DNA from: Stutzerimonas stutzeri RCH2
Lineage (GTDB): Bacteria > Pseudomonadota > Gammaproteobacteria > Pseudomonadales > Pseudomonadaceae
Length of the DNA: 64,000 nucleotides
Assembly (NCBI RefSeq): GCF_000327065.1
Contig: NC_019936.1
Span: forward strand, 186,001-250,000
Reading direction: 5' to 3'
The stretch's first letter is position 1. Each line of letters starts with the position of its first letter. The position numbers were made by a program, and so were the translations under genes. This document shows, one piece after another, positions 55,746 to 64,000 of the stretch. The notes beneath the pieces are model-generated. The model saw nothing but the letters and a program-made list of their open reading frames with translations, ran no database searches and was not told where the DNA came from.

Positions 55746-57479
55746 ATGGAACAGACAGGCGAAGCCCGGCCACTGAAGATCTACCTGGCTGTTGGGGTGC
55801 TACAGGGTTTGGTCCTTTGGGCAGCCAGTGAGGCGTGGCCACACTCCACGGGCTGGCGGGTCCTGTGCTCGGCACTGCTGGCGTTCACGGTGATTGGCGG
55901 CTGGCAGGTGCAGCTGCTCTGGGGCGGGCTGCGCGAGGCCGGACGCTGGCGTCTGGTGCTTGCCGCTGCCGTGTTGCCGGCCGTGCTGGCGGGTGGTCTC
56001 GCACTGCAATTCGACCAGCCGCGCTGGTATTACCTGGGTGAATCCGTCGGCACCCTGCTGCTCTGGAGCAACCTGATCCTGGCTTATGTGCTGACACCCT
56101 TCATCCAGGCGCGGGATGCCGATCATCGCTGGCGTGTCGACTACGCCGCGCTGTATCGGCATGCCATCAACAACGGGCTATTGCTGTTCATGGCGCTGCT
56201 GATGCTGGCGGCGTTCTGGCTGCTGATCTGGCTCTGGGCCGGCTTGTTCAAGCTGGTCGGCATCAGGATCTTCGCAACGCTGTTCGAGTCCTCCGGCTTT
56301 ATCTGGATTGCCAGCGCGACGGTGGTCGCCATTGGACTGTGGATCGGCCTGGAACGCGGTCAGGTGGTCGATGCGCTGCGCAACGTGCTGCAGGCGATGT
56401 GTCGCTTCCTGCTGCCGCTGACGGTGCTGATCCTGCTGATCTTCGTGGTTTGCCTGCCGTTCACCGGCCTGCAGCCGTTGTGGGAAACCCGCCATGCGAC
56501 GCCGATCCTGCTGGCCATGGTGTTCGCTCATGTCGCGCTGTTGAACGGCGTCGTTCAGGATGGCCGGCAAGCGGTGCATTACCCACGGGCGCTGCGCGTG
56601 CTGGTCGACGCCAGCTCCCTGTGCCTGCCGCTGCTGGCTGCTCTTGCGGTGTACGCGCTCTGGCTGCGGATCGATCAATACGGGCTCACGCCTGATCGAG
56701 TGGTGGCGGTCGGGGCGACGCTGGTTGCGCTGCTGCACGCGCTGGCGCTGATGGCGGCGGTGCTGCAACGGCGGGATGGCTGGTTGGCCGGCTTGCGCCG
56801 GAGCAACCCGCTGCTGGCGCTGATTTCGGTGGCGCTGTTGCTGCTCATGCATCTGCCACCGTTGAGCCCGTTGCAGCTCAGCGCGGCCAACCAGTACCAG
56901 CGCCTGCTCGACGAGCGGGTGCCGACAGAACGCACCGACCTTGGCGCATTACGCTTCCAGCTGGGACAACCCGGCCGCGACCATCTGGAAAAGCTGCGCC
57001 AGCGCCTGGCCGAGCCTGGCCTCGCAGACGCGCATCGGGAGCAACTGCAGGCAGACCTGCAGCGATTGGACAAGGCCGACAGCTACTGGAACTGGCGACA
57101 CGAGCACGATATGGCCAATACCGCACCGGTGCCCTGGATCGGCGAGCCTCTCGAGGAGGCCGGTGGCGAGTTGTCACAGGCCATCGCGACCCAGGGCTGT
57201 GACGGGGACTGCACCCTGTTTGCCGTCGATCTAGATGACGACAGCCAGCCTGAGGTGCTTTTGTTGCGCGGTGCACGGCCGCGGGTCGTGACGGTGCTGG
57301 GGCGTGGCGATACCGGCGGCTGGCGCTGGATCGGGCACCTGCGCACGACCGATCAGCAAACGCTCGACGGCGAGACGCTCAGGCAGCAGATCGAGCGTGG
57401 CGCTTTACAGGTGGTAGCGCCGCGCTTCAAGGCGCTGGAGATCGACGGCATTCGGCTGGAGCCGGCAATCACCGAATAG
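55746..57479 (+). CDS. DUF4153 polytopic membrane protein
   Basis: A 577-residue inner-membrane protein with about 12 hydrophobic segments in the first 380 residues (starting IYLAVGVLQGLVLWAASEAW) and a soluble C-terminal part of about 190 residues rich in Asp, Glu and Arg. It fits the DUF4153 family. Function unknown. It is followed by a bidirectional terminator. Confidence 0.8.
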   Translation: MEQTGEARPLKIYLAVGVLQGLVLWAASEAWPHSTGWRVLCSALLAFTVIGGWQVQLLWGGLREAGRWRLVLAAAVLPAVLAGGLALQFDQPRWYYLGESVGTLLLWSNLILAYVLTPFIQARDADHRWRVDYAALYRHAINNGLLLFMALLMLAAFWLLIWLWAGLFKLVGIRIFATLFESSGFIWIASATVVAIGLWIGLERGQVVDALRNVLQAMCRFLLPLTVLILLIFVVCLPFTGLQPLWETRHATPILLAMVFAHVALLNGVVQDGRQAVHYPRALRVLVDASSLCLPLLAALAVYALWLRIDQYGLTPDRVVAVGATLVALLHALALMAAVLQRRDGWLAGLRRSNPLLALISVALLLLMHLPPLSPLQLSAANQYQRLLDERVPTERTDLGALRFQLGQPGRDHLEKLRQRLAEPGLADAHREQLQADLQRLDKADSYWNWRHEHDMANTAPVPWIGEPLEEAGGELSQAIATQGCDGDCTLFAVDLDDDSQPEVLLLRGARPRVVTVLGRGDTGGWRWIGHLRTTDQQTLDGETLRQQIERGALQVVAPRFKALEIDGIRLEPAITE

Positions 57480-57492
57480 TCTGCTGAGCATG

Positions 57493-57522
57493 AAAAAGCC
57501 CGACGCGAAGGTCGGGCTTTTC
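57493..57522. terminator. Bidirectional intrinsic terminator
   Basis: AAAAAGCCCGAC and GTCGGGCTTTT form a stem around GCGAAG with A- and T-runs on both sides. It serves the DUF4153 gene and the convergent ilvD. Confidence 0.93.
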
Positions 57523-57546
57523 ATTTACAGCGAGCAAGTCTGGCGA

Positions 57547-59385
57547 TCAGCCGTCCAGCAGCGCCTTGTTGCGCACCGCACCCTTGTCGGCACTGGTAGC
57601 CAGCAGGGCGTACGCCTTGAGCGCCGTGGTCACCTTGCGGGTGCGCGGCTGGGCGGGTTTCCAGCCCTTCTTGTCCTGCTCGATGCGGCGGTGGGACAGC
57701 TCTTCATCGCTGACCTGCAGCTGGATGCTGCGGTTGGGGATGTCGATCAGCACCTTGTCGCCATCGCGCACCAGGCCAATGGCGCCGCCCGCCGCCGCTT
57801 CCGGCGAGGCGTGGCCGATGGACAGGCCCGAGGTGCCGCCGGAGAAACGGCCGTCGGTGAGCAGGGCGCAATCCTTGCCCAGCCCTTTGGACTTGAGGTA
57901 CGAGGTCGGATAGAGCATTTCTTGCATGCCGGGGCCGCCTTTCGGGCCTTCGTAGCGAATGATGACGATGTCGCCGGCCTTCACCTCGTCAGCGAGGATG
58001 CCCTTCACGGCGCTGTCCTGGCTTTCGTAGATCTTCGCCGTGCCTTCGAAGACGTGGATGGATTCGTCCACGCCCGCGGTCTTCACCACGCAGCCATCCA
58101 GCGCGATGTTGCCGTACAGCACAGCCAGACCGCCTTCCTGCGAGTAGGCGTGCTCGACGCTGCGGATGCAGCCGTTTTCGCGGTCGTCATCCAGGCTGTC
58201 CCAGCGGGTCGACTGGCTGAATGCCGTTTGCGTCGGAATACCGGCCGGGCCGGCCTTGAAGAAGGTGTGTACCGCTTCGTCCTGGGTCTGGGTGATGTCC
58301 CATTGGGCGATGCCTTCAGCAAGGGTCCGGCTATGCACGGTGGGTACGTCAGTGTGCAGCAGGCCGCCACGGGCCAGTTCGCCAAGGATGGAGAAGATGC
58401 CGCCGGCGCGGTGCACGTCTTCCATGTGGTATTTCTGGATGTTCGGCGCGACTTTGCACAGCTGCGGCACCTTGCGTGACAGGGCGTCGATGGCGCGCAG
58501 GTCGAAATCGACCTCGGCTTCCTGAGCGGCGGCCAGCAGGTGAAGAATGGTGTTGGTCGAGCCACCCATGGCGATATCGAGCGTCATGGCATTCTCGAAC
58601 GCGCGGCGGCTGGCGATGTTGCGCGGCAGGACCGATTCGTCGCCCTCGCCGTAATAGCGCTTGCACAGCTCGACGACGGTGCGGCCGGCGCGCAGGAACA
58701 GCTGCTCGCGGTCGCTGTGGGTGGCCAGGGTCGAACCGTTGCCGGGCAGGGCCAGGCCCAGGGCTTCGGCCAAACAGTTCATCGAGTTGGCGGTGAACAT
58801 GCCGGAGCAGCTGCCGCACGTCGGGCAGGCGCTGCGCTCGTATTCGGCGACCTTTTCATCGGACGCGCTTTCATCGGCAGCGATGACCATGGCGTCGACC
58901 AGATCCAGGCCGTGGCTGGCCAGCTTGGTCTTGCCGGCTTCCATCGGGCCGCCGGAGACGAACACCACCGGGATGTTCAGGCGCAGGGCGGCCATCAGCA
59001 TGCCGGGGGTGATCTTGTCGCAGTTGGAGATGCAGACGATGGCGTCGGCGCAATGCGCGTTGACCATGTATTCCACCGAGTCGGCGATGATTTCGCGCGA
59101 GGGCAGCGAATAGAGCATGCCGTCGTGGCCCATGGCGATGCCGTCATCGACCGCGATGGTGTTGAATTCCTTGGCGACGCCGCCGTGCTTCTCGATCTCG
59201 CGAGCGACCAGCTGACCGAGGTCCTTCAGATGCACGTGACCGGGGACGAACTGGGTGAACGAGTTGGCGATGGCGATGATCGGCTTCTTGAAGTCTTCGT
59301 CCTTCATGCCGGTGGCACGCCACAGCGCGCGGGCACCGGCCATGTTGCGGCCGTGCGTGGAGGTTTTCGAACGGTAATCAGGCAT
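57547..59385 (-). CDS. ilvD: Dihydroxy-acid dehydratase IlvD
   Basis: A 612-residue Fe-S enzyme of branched-chain amino acid synthesis, converting 2,3-dihydroxy-isovalerate and -methylvalerate to the 2-oxo acids. The cluster-ligand motifs are visible: [12 protein letters not shown] (about 118-129) and [19 protein letters not shown] (about 192-210), plus [20 protein letters not shown] near the C terminus. Length matches the E. coli-type 616-residue enzyme. It stands alone and is followed by a shared terminator. Confidence 0.97.
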   Translation of the reverse strand: MPDYRSKTSTHGRNMAGARALWRATGMKDEDFKKPIIAIANSFTQFVPGHVHLKDLGQLVAREIEKHGGVAKEFNTIAVDDGIAMGHDGMLYSLPSREIIADSVEYMVNAHCADAIVCISNCDKITPGMLMAALRLNIPVVFVSGGPMEAGKTKLASHGLDLVDAMVIAADESASDEKVAEYERSACPTCGSCSGMFTANSMNCLAEALGLALPGNGSTLATHSDREQLFLRAGRTVVELCKRYYGEGDESVLPRNIASRRAFENAMTLDIAMGGSTNTILHLLAAAQEAEVDFDLRAIDALSRKVPQLCKVAPNIQKYHMEDVHRAGGIFSILGELARGGLLHTDVPTVHSRTLAEGIAQWDITQTQDEAVHTFFKAGPAGIPTQTAFSQSTRWDSLDDDRENGCIRSVEHAYSQEGGLAVLYGNIALDGCVVKTAGVDESIHVFEGTAKIYESQDSAVKGILADEVKAGDIVIIRYEGPKGGPGMQEMLYPTSYLKSKGLGKDCALLTDGRFSGGTSGLSIGHASPEAAAGGAIGLVRDGDKVLIDIPNRSIQLQVSDEELSHRRIEQDKKGWKPAQPRTRKVTTALKAYALLATSADKGAVRNKALLDG

Positions 59386-59885
59386 GACGGTTCCTGCGGC
59401 TAATCAGGTAATCGGAGGTATGCGTATGGTGAGCAACGCCTGTGCCGGATGCAACGGAGGATGACCGTGCGTTCGGAAGGGGCCGGGTCGAGGCGGGTAG
59501 ACGCTCGTAGGGCCTGGGCTCAGAGTCCGCCGTGTGGTGAATGGCGAGATATCACCGATTCTACGCACGTTCCCGTGCGCGAGCCAGGCGGGACGATTGC
59601 CGGTCTCGCGCCAGCCCGCGTGCTAGCCGGCCGGCGCTGCACGGAGCGCCGTTACTGCTGTCTTTCAGAACCTTTTTCCGGTCCATGACCGCCGGTCCGC
59701 TTGGCTGGCGGGTCAGAGATCGCTCGCTAGAGTCCATTTCCGACCGTAGTGCCAGCTGAGGCAGCCTTCAAGGCTGCTCAGCCACGGCGCGTGGTCACTC
59801 GCCAGGAGCACCCGTTTTGCGGAGGTAGCGGTTAGCGCTTGCTGGCGTTTAGTCCTTATACCAATGACAAGAACGAGGAAGACAG
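59386..59885. other. 500-base gene-free interval before the cutinase gene
   Basis: No convincing ORF is seen on either strand between ilvD and the cutinase gene. The interval holds a bulged 11-bp hairpin at 59755-59782 and a GCTAGCCGGCCGGC palindrome-like stretch at about 59621-59634. The ilvD promoter must lie in its left part and the cutinase promoter in its right part, but I see no decisive boxes. Confidence 0.6.
59755..59782. repeat. Bulged palindromic hairpin upstream of the cutinase gene
   Basis: GCTGA-G-GCAGCC and GGCTGC-TCAGC pair perfectly over 11 bp with one bulged G and a TTCAA loop. It lies about 105 bases before the cutinase ATG and has no T-run. It may be a REP-type element or a regulatory site. 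Confidence 0.45.
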
Positions 59886-60734
59886 ATGCACACATTCGCA
59901 CGTGGATACTTAGGGGCTGCCGCTCTGCTGGTCCTGTCCGCTTCCGCCATGGCTGCGCCATTGCCGGACACGCCCGGTACGGCATTCCCCGCGGTTTCGA
60001 GCTTCGACAACTCCGGCCCATATGCGGTCAGCAGCCAGAGCGAGGGGCCGAACTGCCGGGTCTACCGGCCGCGCACCCTCGGCCAGAACGGAGTCCGGCA
60101 CCCGATCATCCTCTGGGGTAATGGCACCGGTACCGGGCCGACCACCTATTCCGGACTGCTGACTCACTGGGCCAGCCATGGCTTCGTGGTCGCCGCGGCG
60201 GAAACCTCCAACGCCGGGACCGGCCGGGAAATGCTGGCCTGTCTGGACTATCTGGTGCAGGAGAGCAATCGCACGTACGGCACCTACGTTGGCGTGCTGA
60301 ACACCGGGCGGGTCGCTACATCGGGCCATTCCCAGGGCGGTGGCGGGTCGATCATGGCCGGCCAGGACGACCGCGTGCGGGTGACCGCGCCGATCCAGCC
60401 CTACACCATCGGTCTCGGGCATGACTCGTCGTCGCAGCGCAATCAGCGCGGACCGATGTTCCTGATGTCCGGAGGGGCCGACACCATCGCGGTTCCCTAT
60501 CTGAACGCCCAGCCGGTCTACACCCGCGCCAATGTCCCGATCTTCTGGGGTGAGCGGCGCTACGTCAGCCACTTCGAACCGGTCGGCAGCGGCGGCGAGT
60601 ATCGTGGACCGACTACCGCCTGGTTCCGCTATCACCTGATGGACGACCAGTCGGCGCGGAGCACCTTCTACGGGCGTCTCTGCCGGCTGTGCACCAGCCT
60701 GCTCTGGAGTGTAGAGCGCAAGGGCATCGAATAG
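59886..60734 (+). CDS. Secreted cutinase / polyester hydrolase (P. mendocina cutinase family)
   Basis: A 282-residue alpha/beta hydrolase. A 23-residue signal peptide (cut AMA-APLPD) leads a mature protein of 259 residues. The nucleophile elbow is GHSQGG with Ser149, the acid is Asp199 (SGGADT) and the base His229 (YVSHF). In mature numbering these are 126, 176 and 206, as I recall for the triad of P. mendocina cutinase (PDB 2FX5), which this protein resembles throughout. Four Cys (57, 119, 266, 269) could form two disulfides. Such enzymes hydrolyse cutin and polyesters, including PET films. It stands alone, preceded by a 500-base gap, and may be acquired; ACGAGGAAGACAG gives the ribosome-binding site. 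Confidence 0.92.
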   Translation: MHTFARGYLGAAALLVLSASAMAAPLPDTPGTAFPAVSSFDNSGPYAVSSQSEGPNCRVYRPRTLGQNGVRHPIILWGNGTGTGPTTYSGLLTHWASHGFVVAAAETSNAGTGREMLACLDYLVQESNRTYGTYVGVLNTGRVATSGHSQGGGGSIMAGQDDRVRVTAPIQPYTIGLGHDSSSQRNQRGPMFLMSGGADTIAVPYLNAQPVYTRANVPIFWGERRYVSHFEPVGSGGEYRGPTTAWFRYHLMDDQSARSTFYGRLCRLCTSLLWSVERKGIE

Positions 60735-60746
60735 CGGCGTGAGTCG

Positions 60747-60780
60747 TGCGCAAGGCGACGGCTCGCCGTCGTCTTGCGCA
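60747..60780. terminator. Long hairpin between the cutinase gene and rlmI
   Basis: TGCGCAAGGCGACGGC and GCCGTCGTCTTGCGCA form a 16-bp stem with a single G-T wobble position around TC. It is placed between two convergent genes and could terminate both, although T-runs are absent. Confidence 0.75.
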
Positions 60781-60796
60781 TCTGGGGGGATGCGGA

Positions 60797-61993
60797 TCAG
60801 CTGTTGGGCAGGATGCGGCAGGTCAGGCTCTTGATGTAGCGTGTCTCGGGTATTGCCGGATGCACCGGATGATCCGGGCCCTGGGCGCCGCGCTCGAGCA
60901 GCTGGATGTTGCGGTCCAGATGGCGCGCGCTGCCGAGCAGGATGTTCTGCAGGTCGTCCTCGGGCAGATGCATCGAGCAACTGGCGCTGACCAGAATGCC
61001 GTCCTTGTTCAGCAGACGCATGGCTGCTTCGTTGAGGCGACGGTAGGCGGCCTCACCGTTCTTCAGGTCCTTCTTGCGCTTGATGAAGGCCGGCGGATCG
61101 GTGATCACCACCTCGAAGCGCTCTTCCGCGTTCTTCAGTTCCTTCATCGCCTCGAAGGCATCGCCCTCGACGCAGGTCATCTTCTCGGCCACGCCATTGA
61201 GCGCGGCGTTACGCTCGACACCATCCAGCGCGAACGCTGAGGCATCGACGCAGAACACTTCGCTGGCGCCGAAGGCCGCCGCCTGTACGCCCCAGCCACC
61301 GATGTAGCTGAACAGGTCGAGCACGCGCTTGCCCTTGACGTAAGGCGCCAGGCGCGCGCGGTTCATGCGGTGGTCATAGAACCAGCCAGTCTTCTGGCCC
61401 TGCATGACCGGCGCCTCGAACTTCACGCCGTTCTCTTCCAGTGCCACCCATTCCGGGACCACACCGAACGCAGTATCGACGTAGCGCTCGAGGCCCTCGG
61501 CGTCACGGGCGCTGGAGTCGTTCTTCCACAGTACGCCGCTGGGCTTGAGCACCTGTACCAGCGCTTCGAGCACGGCGTCCTTGTTGCGCTCCATGGTGGC
61601 CGAGGCGAGCTGCACGACGAGGATGTCGAAGAAACGGTCGACGACCAGCCCCGGCAGCAGGTCGGAATCGCCGTAGACCAGGCGGTAGCAGGGCTGCTCG
61701 AACAGTCGCTCGCGCAGGCTCAGGGCAACCTTGATGCGATGCACCAGCAGCGACTTGTCCAGGCTGTGCTTGAGGTCGCGCGACAGCAACCGCGCACAGA
61801 TCAGATTGTTCGGCGATACCCCGACGATGCCCAGCGGCTTGCCGCCGGCCGCTTCGAGCACAGCCTGGTCCCCTGCGACGAAGCCGGCCAGCGGCGTGGC
61901 CGCGGTGTCGACTTCGTTGCTGTAGACCCAGAGGTGGCCGGCGCGCAGGCGGCGATCGGCGTTGGCTTTGAGGCGCAGGCTGGGCAGGGTCAT
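60797..61993 (-). CDS. rlmI: 23S rRNA (cytosine-5) methyltransferase RlmI family
   Basis: A 398-residue class I methyltransferase. The N-terminal PUA-type domain (LKANADRRLRAGHLWVYSNE) is followed by a middle domain and the SAM-binding fold with VLDLFSYIGGWGVQAAAFGA, VFCVDASAFALDGVERNAAL and the catalytic VITDPPAFIKRKKDL and VSASCSMHL segments. E. coli RlmI (396 residues) methylates C1962 of 23S rRNA. The conserved Cys in SCSMHL is the likely nucleophile. Convergent with the cutinase gene. Confidence 0.92.
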   Translation of the reverse strand: MTLPSLRLKANADRRLRAGHLWVYSNEVDTAATPLAGFVAGDQAVLEAAGGKPLGIVGVSPNNLICARLLSRDLKHSLDKSLLVHRIKVALSLRERLFEQPCYRLVYGDSDLLPGLVVDRFFDILVVQLASATMERNKDAVLEALVQVLKPSGVLWKNDSSARDAEGLERYVDTAFGVVPEWVALEENGVKFEAPVMQGQKTGWFYDHRMNRARLAPYVKGKRVLDLFSYIGGWGVQAAAFGASEVFCVDASAFALDGVERNAALNGVAEKMTCVEGDAFEAMKELKNAEERFEVVITDPPAFIKRKKDLKNGEAAYRRLNEAAMRLLNKDGILVSASCSMHLPEDDLQNILLGSARHLDRNIQLLERGAQGPDHPVHPAIPETRYIKSLTCRILPNS

Positions 61994-62050
61994 CGGCAGG
62001 GCTCCGGGAAAAAGACGGGCATTCTAAACGAGCCGCAGGTCACGCGCGCC

Positions 62051-62078
62051 GGCGCTGCGGGAAAATCCTCGCAGCGCC
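62051..62078 (-). terminator. Hairpin after the PfpI-type gene
   Basis: GGCGCTGCG and CGCAGCGCC form a 9-bp stem with a 10-base loop, 18 bases past the stop on the minus strand. No T-run follows. Confidence 0.5.
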
Positions 62079-62095
62079 TGCCGCGCATCGTCCGC

Positions 62096-62635
62096 TCAGG
62101 CGGACAGGGCCTCGACCAGCGCCTGGCTGAACGCCGGGATGTCATCCGGTTTGCGGCTGCTGATCAGCTGACCGTCCACCACCACCTCCTGGTCCACCCA
62201 TTCGGCGCCGGCGTTCTTCAGGTCGTCGGTAAGCGAGGGCCAGCTGGTCATGCGCTTGCCCTTGACCAGGCCGGCCGAGATCAGCAGCCAGCCGCCATGG
62301 CAGATCACCGCGATCGGCTTGTTCGCCGCGGCGGCATCGCGCACCAGCTGTTGTGCGGTTTCGTCGGTGCGAATGGTGTCGGAATTGACCACGCCACCGG
62401 GCAGCAGCAGCGCGTCGTAGTCATTCATATCGAGGCCGTCGAAGGTCTTGTCTACGTGAAACTTGCTGGCCGGCGTGGTGTGGTTCCATCCGGTCACCTC
62501 GCCATTCTTGGCCGAAACGATCTCCGCGGTCGCTCCGGCATTTTCCAACGCCTCCTTCGGCCCGGTCAGCTCGACCTGCTCGAAGCCGTCGGTCACCAGT
62601 ATTGCCACGCGCTTGCCAGCGAGAGATTGGCTCAT
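62096..62635 (-). CDS. DJ-1/PfpI-family protein (YhbO/PfpI type)
   Basis: A 179-residue protein of the class I glutamine amidotransferase-like fold. It has VAILVTDGFEQVELTGPKEAL, LLLPGGVVNSDTIR and the nucleophile elbow ICHGGWLL with the reactive Cys and adjacent His. Relatives act as stress proteins, glyoxalases or deglycases, and earlier were called intracellular proteases; the precise reaction is disputed. The ATG at 62635 has AAGGAGG with 8 bases of spacing; an ATG 6 bases upstream sits too close to it. A 29-base inverted repeat lies in the divergent region with the HDOD gene. Confidence 0.88.
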   Translation of the reverse strand: MSQSLAGKRVAILVTDGFEQVELTGPKEALENAGATAEIVSAKNGEVTGWNHTTPASKFHVDKTFDGLDMNDYDALLLPGGVVNSDTIRTDETAQQLVRDAAAANKPIAVICHGGWLLISAGLVKGKRMTSWPSLTDDLKNAGAEWVDQEVVVDGQLISSRKPDDIPAFSQALVEALSA

Positions 62636-62674
62636 CAGCATTGCCTCCTTCTGTCCTGTCGGTCGCCCCGCGGA

Positions 62675-62703
62675 ATGCGGGTCACTTGAAATGTGACCCG
62701 CAT
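62675..62703. promoter_or_regulatory. Perfect 11-bp inverted repeat in the divergent pfpI-HDOD region
   Basis: ATGCGGGTCAC and GTGACCCGCAT are perfect inverted repeats around a 7-base spacer, about 40 bases from the pfpI-type start and 62 from the HDOD start. It is a candidate operator for a dimeric regulator acting on both genes, or a strong hairpin in a leader. Confidence 0.55.
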
Positions 62704-62764
62704 CTCAGCCAAAGTTCGCCTTTTGGTGCCGATGGCACTTTGCCCTCTCCTTGAGCGTCCCTTC

Positions 62765-63631
62765 ATGGCCGTTGACCTCTCCGCCGAACAGATTAGCCGG
62801 GTGCTGCAAGGCATCAGCGTGCCTCCGCAACCGCAAATCATGGTCGACCTGCAGATGGAGCAGGTCATGCCCGTTCCGGATCTGAAGGCCATCTCGCGGC
62901 TGATCAGCCAGGACCCGGGACTGTCCGGCGCATTGCTGAAGATCGTCAATTCGCCATATTTCGGCCTCGCCAACCGCATCGCTTCCATTCAGCAGGCAGT
63001 GAATCTGCTGGGCTGCAATTCGGTGATCAACCTGATCAATGCCCAGTCGATCAAGGGCGAGATGAGTGACGAAACCATCGTCACCCTCAGCCGATTCTGG
63101 GATACCGCACAGGATGTCGCGATGGCCTGCCTGACCCTTGCCAAGCGCATCGGCTACCAGTCGCCGGATGAGGCATACACCCTGGGCCTGTTCCATAACT
63201 GCGGTATCCCGTTGATGCTCAAGCGCTTCCCCGGCTACATGGCGGTGCTGGAGGAGGCCTATGCAAGCGCCGGGACTGAACAGCGCATCGTCGACATCGA
63301 GAACCGCGTGCTCAGCACCAACCATGCGGTGGTTGGTTACTTCACCGCCAAGTCGTGGAACCTGCCGTTGCACCTGTGCGATGCCATCGCCAATCACCAC
63401 AACGCCCTGTCGTTGTTCTCCGACGACTCGGGACGCGATGCACCGATCAAGACGCTGCTGGCGATCCTCAAGATGGCCGAGCACATCTGTGCCTGCCATC
63501 GCGTGCTCGGCGCTCAGCCGGATGATCATGAGTGGGAAAGCATCTCCCAGCTGGTGCTCGAATATGTCGGGCTCTCGGAATACGATTTTCTCTGCCTCAA
63601 GGAAAGCATCCGCGAGCTGGGCGTGGGCTGA
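62765..63631 (+). CDS. HDOD-domain signalling protein
   Basis: A 288-residue cytosolic protein with one HDOD domain (about 18-220). It has the typical start [20 protein letters not shown] followed by [15 protein letters not shown], and later [23 protein letters not shown] resembles a degenerate HD phosphohydrolase and usually scaffolds signalling proteins; no EAL or GGDEF domain is attached. The ATG at 62765 was preferred because HDOD similarity starts soon after ([13 protein letters not shown]); earlier in-frame starts exist at 62732 and 62693. In P. aeruginosa a similar gene also precedes mutM. Confidence 0.85.
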   Translation: MAVDLSAEQISRVLQGISVPPQPQIMVDLQMEQVMPVPDLKAISRLISQDPGLSGALLKIVNSPYFGLANRIASIQQAVNLLGCNSVINLINAQSIKGEMSDETIVTLSRFWDTAQDVAMACLTLAKRIGYQSPDEAYTLGLFHNCGIPLMLKRFPGYMAVLEEAYASAGTEQRIVDIENRVLSTNHAVVGYFTAKSWNLPLHLCDAIANHHNALSLFSDDSGRDAPIKTLLAILKMAEHICACHRVLGAQPDDHEWESISQLVLEYVGLSEYDFLCLKESIRELGVG

Positions 63632-63687
63632 CGCCCCGGCGTCGGCCTGCTAAGGTCGGCATCCCTTCGCTGTATCCAACGTCTGCC

Positions 63688-64000
63688 ATGCCCGAACTCC
63701 CAGAAGTTGAAACTACCCGTCGTGGCATCGAGCCGCACCTGCTCGGTCAGCGCGTCGACCGCGTGCTGGTGCGCGACCGGCGCCTGCGCTGGCCGGTTCC
63801 GGAGGACCTTGATGTGCGCCTGTCCGGCCAGCGTATCGATGCCGTCGAGCGGCGCGCCAAGTACCTGCTGATCAAGGCCGAAACCGGCACATTGATCGTC
63901 CATCTGGGTATGTCAGGCAGCCTGCGCCTGGTGGACGCGGCGCAGCCGGTGGGCAAGCACGATCACGTCGATATTCTGCTGGAGTCCGGCCAGGCACTGC
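63688..64000 (+). CDS. mutM: Formamidopyrimidine-DNA glycosylase MutM (5' part)
   Basis: The first 104 codons of a DNA repair glycosylase that removes 8-oxoguanine and ring-opened purines. The start [20 protein letters not shown] carries the catalytic Pro2 and Glu3, and the conserved Lys lies in RRAKYLL (about 57). [11 protein letters not shown] follows. The rest, including the zinc finger, lies beyond the right edge. Confidence 0.95.
   Translation, partial: MPELPEVETTRRGIEPHLLGQRVDRVLVRDRRLRWPVPEDLDVRLSGQRIDAVERRAKYLLIKAETGTLIVHLGMSGSLRLVDAAQPVGKHDHVDILLESGQAL

Overview
The window is a GC-rich, gene-dense chromosomal segment from a gamma-proteobacterium of the Pseudomonas group, most likely the Stutzerimonas (P. 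stutzeri) / P. mendocina side. The evidence is the KinB/AlgB pair with the same phospho-acceptor positions as in P. aeruginosa, the tctED-opdH-tctCBA block, long Pseudomonas-type PstC and PstA, and a glpQ-folA-ilvD-rlmI-pfpI-HDOD-mutM neighbourhood. I see no tRNA, rRNA, insertion sequence, prophage or CRISPR array. Species assignment is an inference.

Layout. 1-5 kb: a DUF1330 protein, kinB and algB on the minus strand, then three small stress-type genes on the plus strand. Two of these carry good sigma-54 (-24/-12) promoters, one with a consensus IHF site. 5-11 kb: a structured 390-bp gap, a fused SpmA/SpmB-type membrane protein, and a TAXI-type TRAP transporter (binding protein plus fused permease). 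11-17 kb: two tandem Aer-like PAS chemoreceptors with hairpin-bearing leaders and a 54-residue ORF between them, then a 7TM-DISM diguanylate cyclase. 17-26 kb: tricarboxylate uptake (tctE/tctD divergent from opdH-tctC-tctB-tctA), an AbrB-type protein and a Na/Pi cotransporter. 26-36 kb: a tandem-Cache periplasmic protein and recC-recB-recD. 36-39 kb: small membrane protein, AEC transporter, a second diguanylate cyclase and a YciA-type thioesterase. 39.5-46.6 kb: pstS, pstC-pstA-pstB and phoU, with two Pho boxes of exact 11-bp periodicity. 46.6-54 kb: LysR/EamA pair, DUF3482 GTPase with DUF2868 membrane partner, glpQ, folA, YitT-like protein, phosphodiesterase. 54-64 kb: FAD oxidoreductase, DUF4153 protein, ilvD, a secreted cutinase-type polyesterase, rlmI, a DJ-1/PfpI protein, an HDOD protein and the start of mutM.

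How the genes work together. Three nutrient systems dominate: phosphate (pst/phoU, the Na/Pi symporter, glpQ), carboxylates (TRAP-TAXI and TctABC/OpdH with TctDE) and possibly polyester or cutin hydrolysis products. A-rich motifs at the opdH and tctC translation starts suggest Crc/Hfq catabolite repression. Signalling is rich: two histidine kinase/regulator pairs, two chemoreceptors, two active-site-intact GGDEF enzymes and an HDOD protein. The most notable items are the cutinase homologue with a complete Ser-Asp-His triad, the sigma-54/IHF promoters beside algB, the paired hairpin leaders of the aer paralogues, and several strong palindromes that no gene explains.
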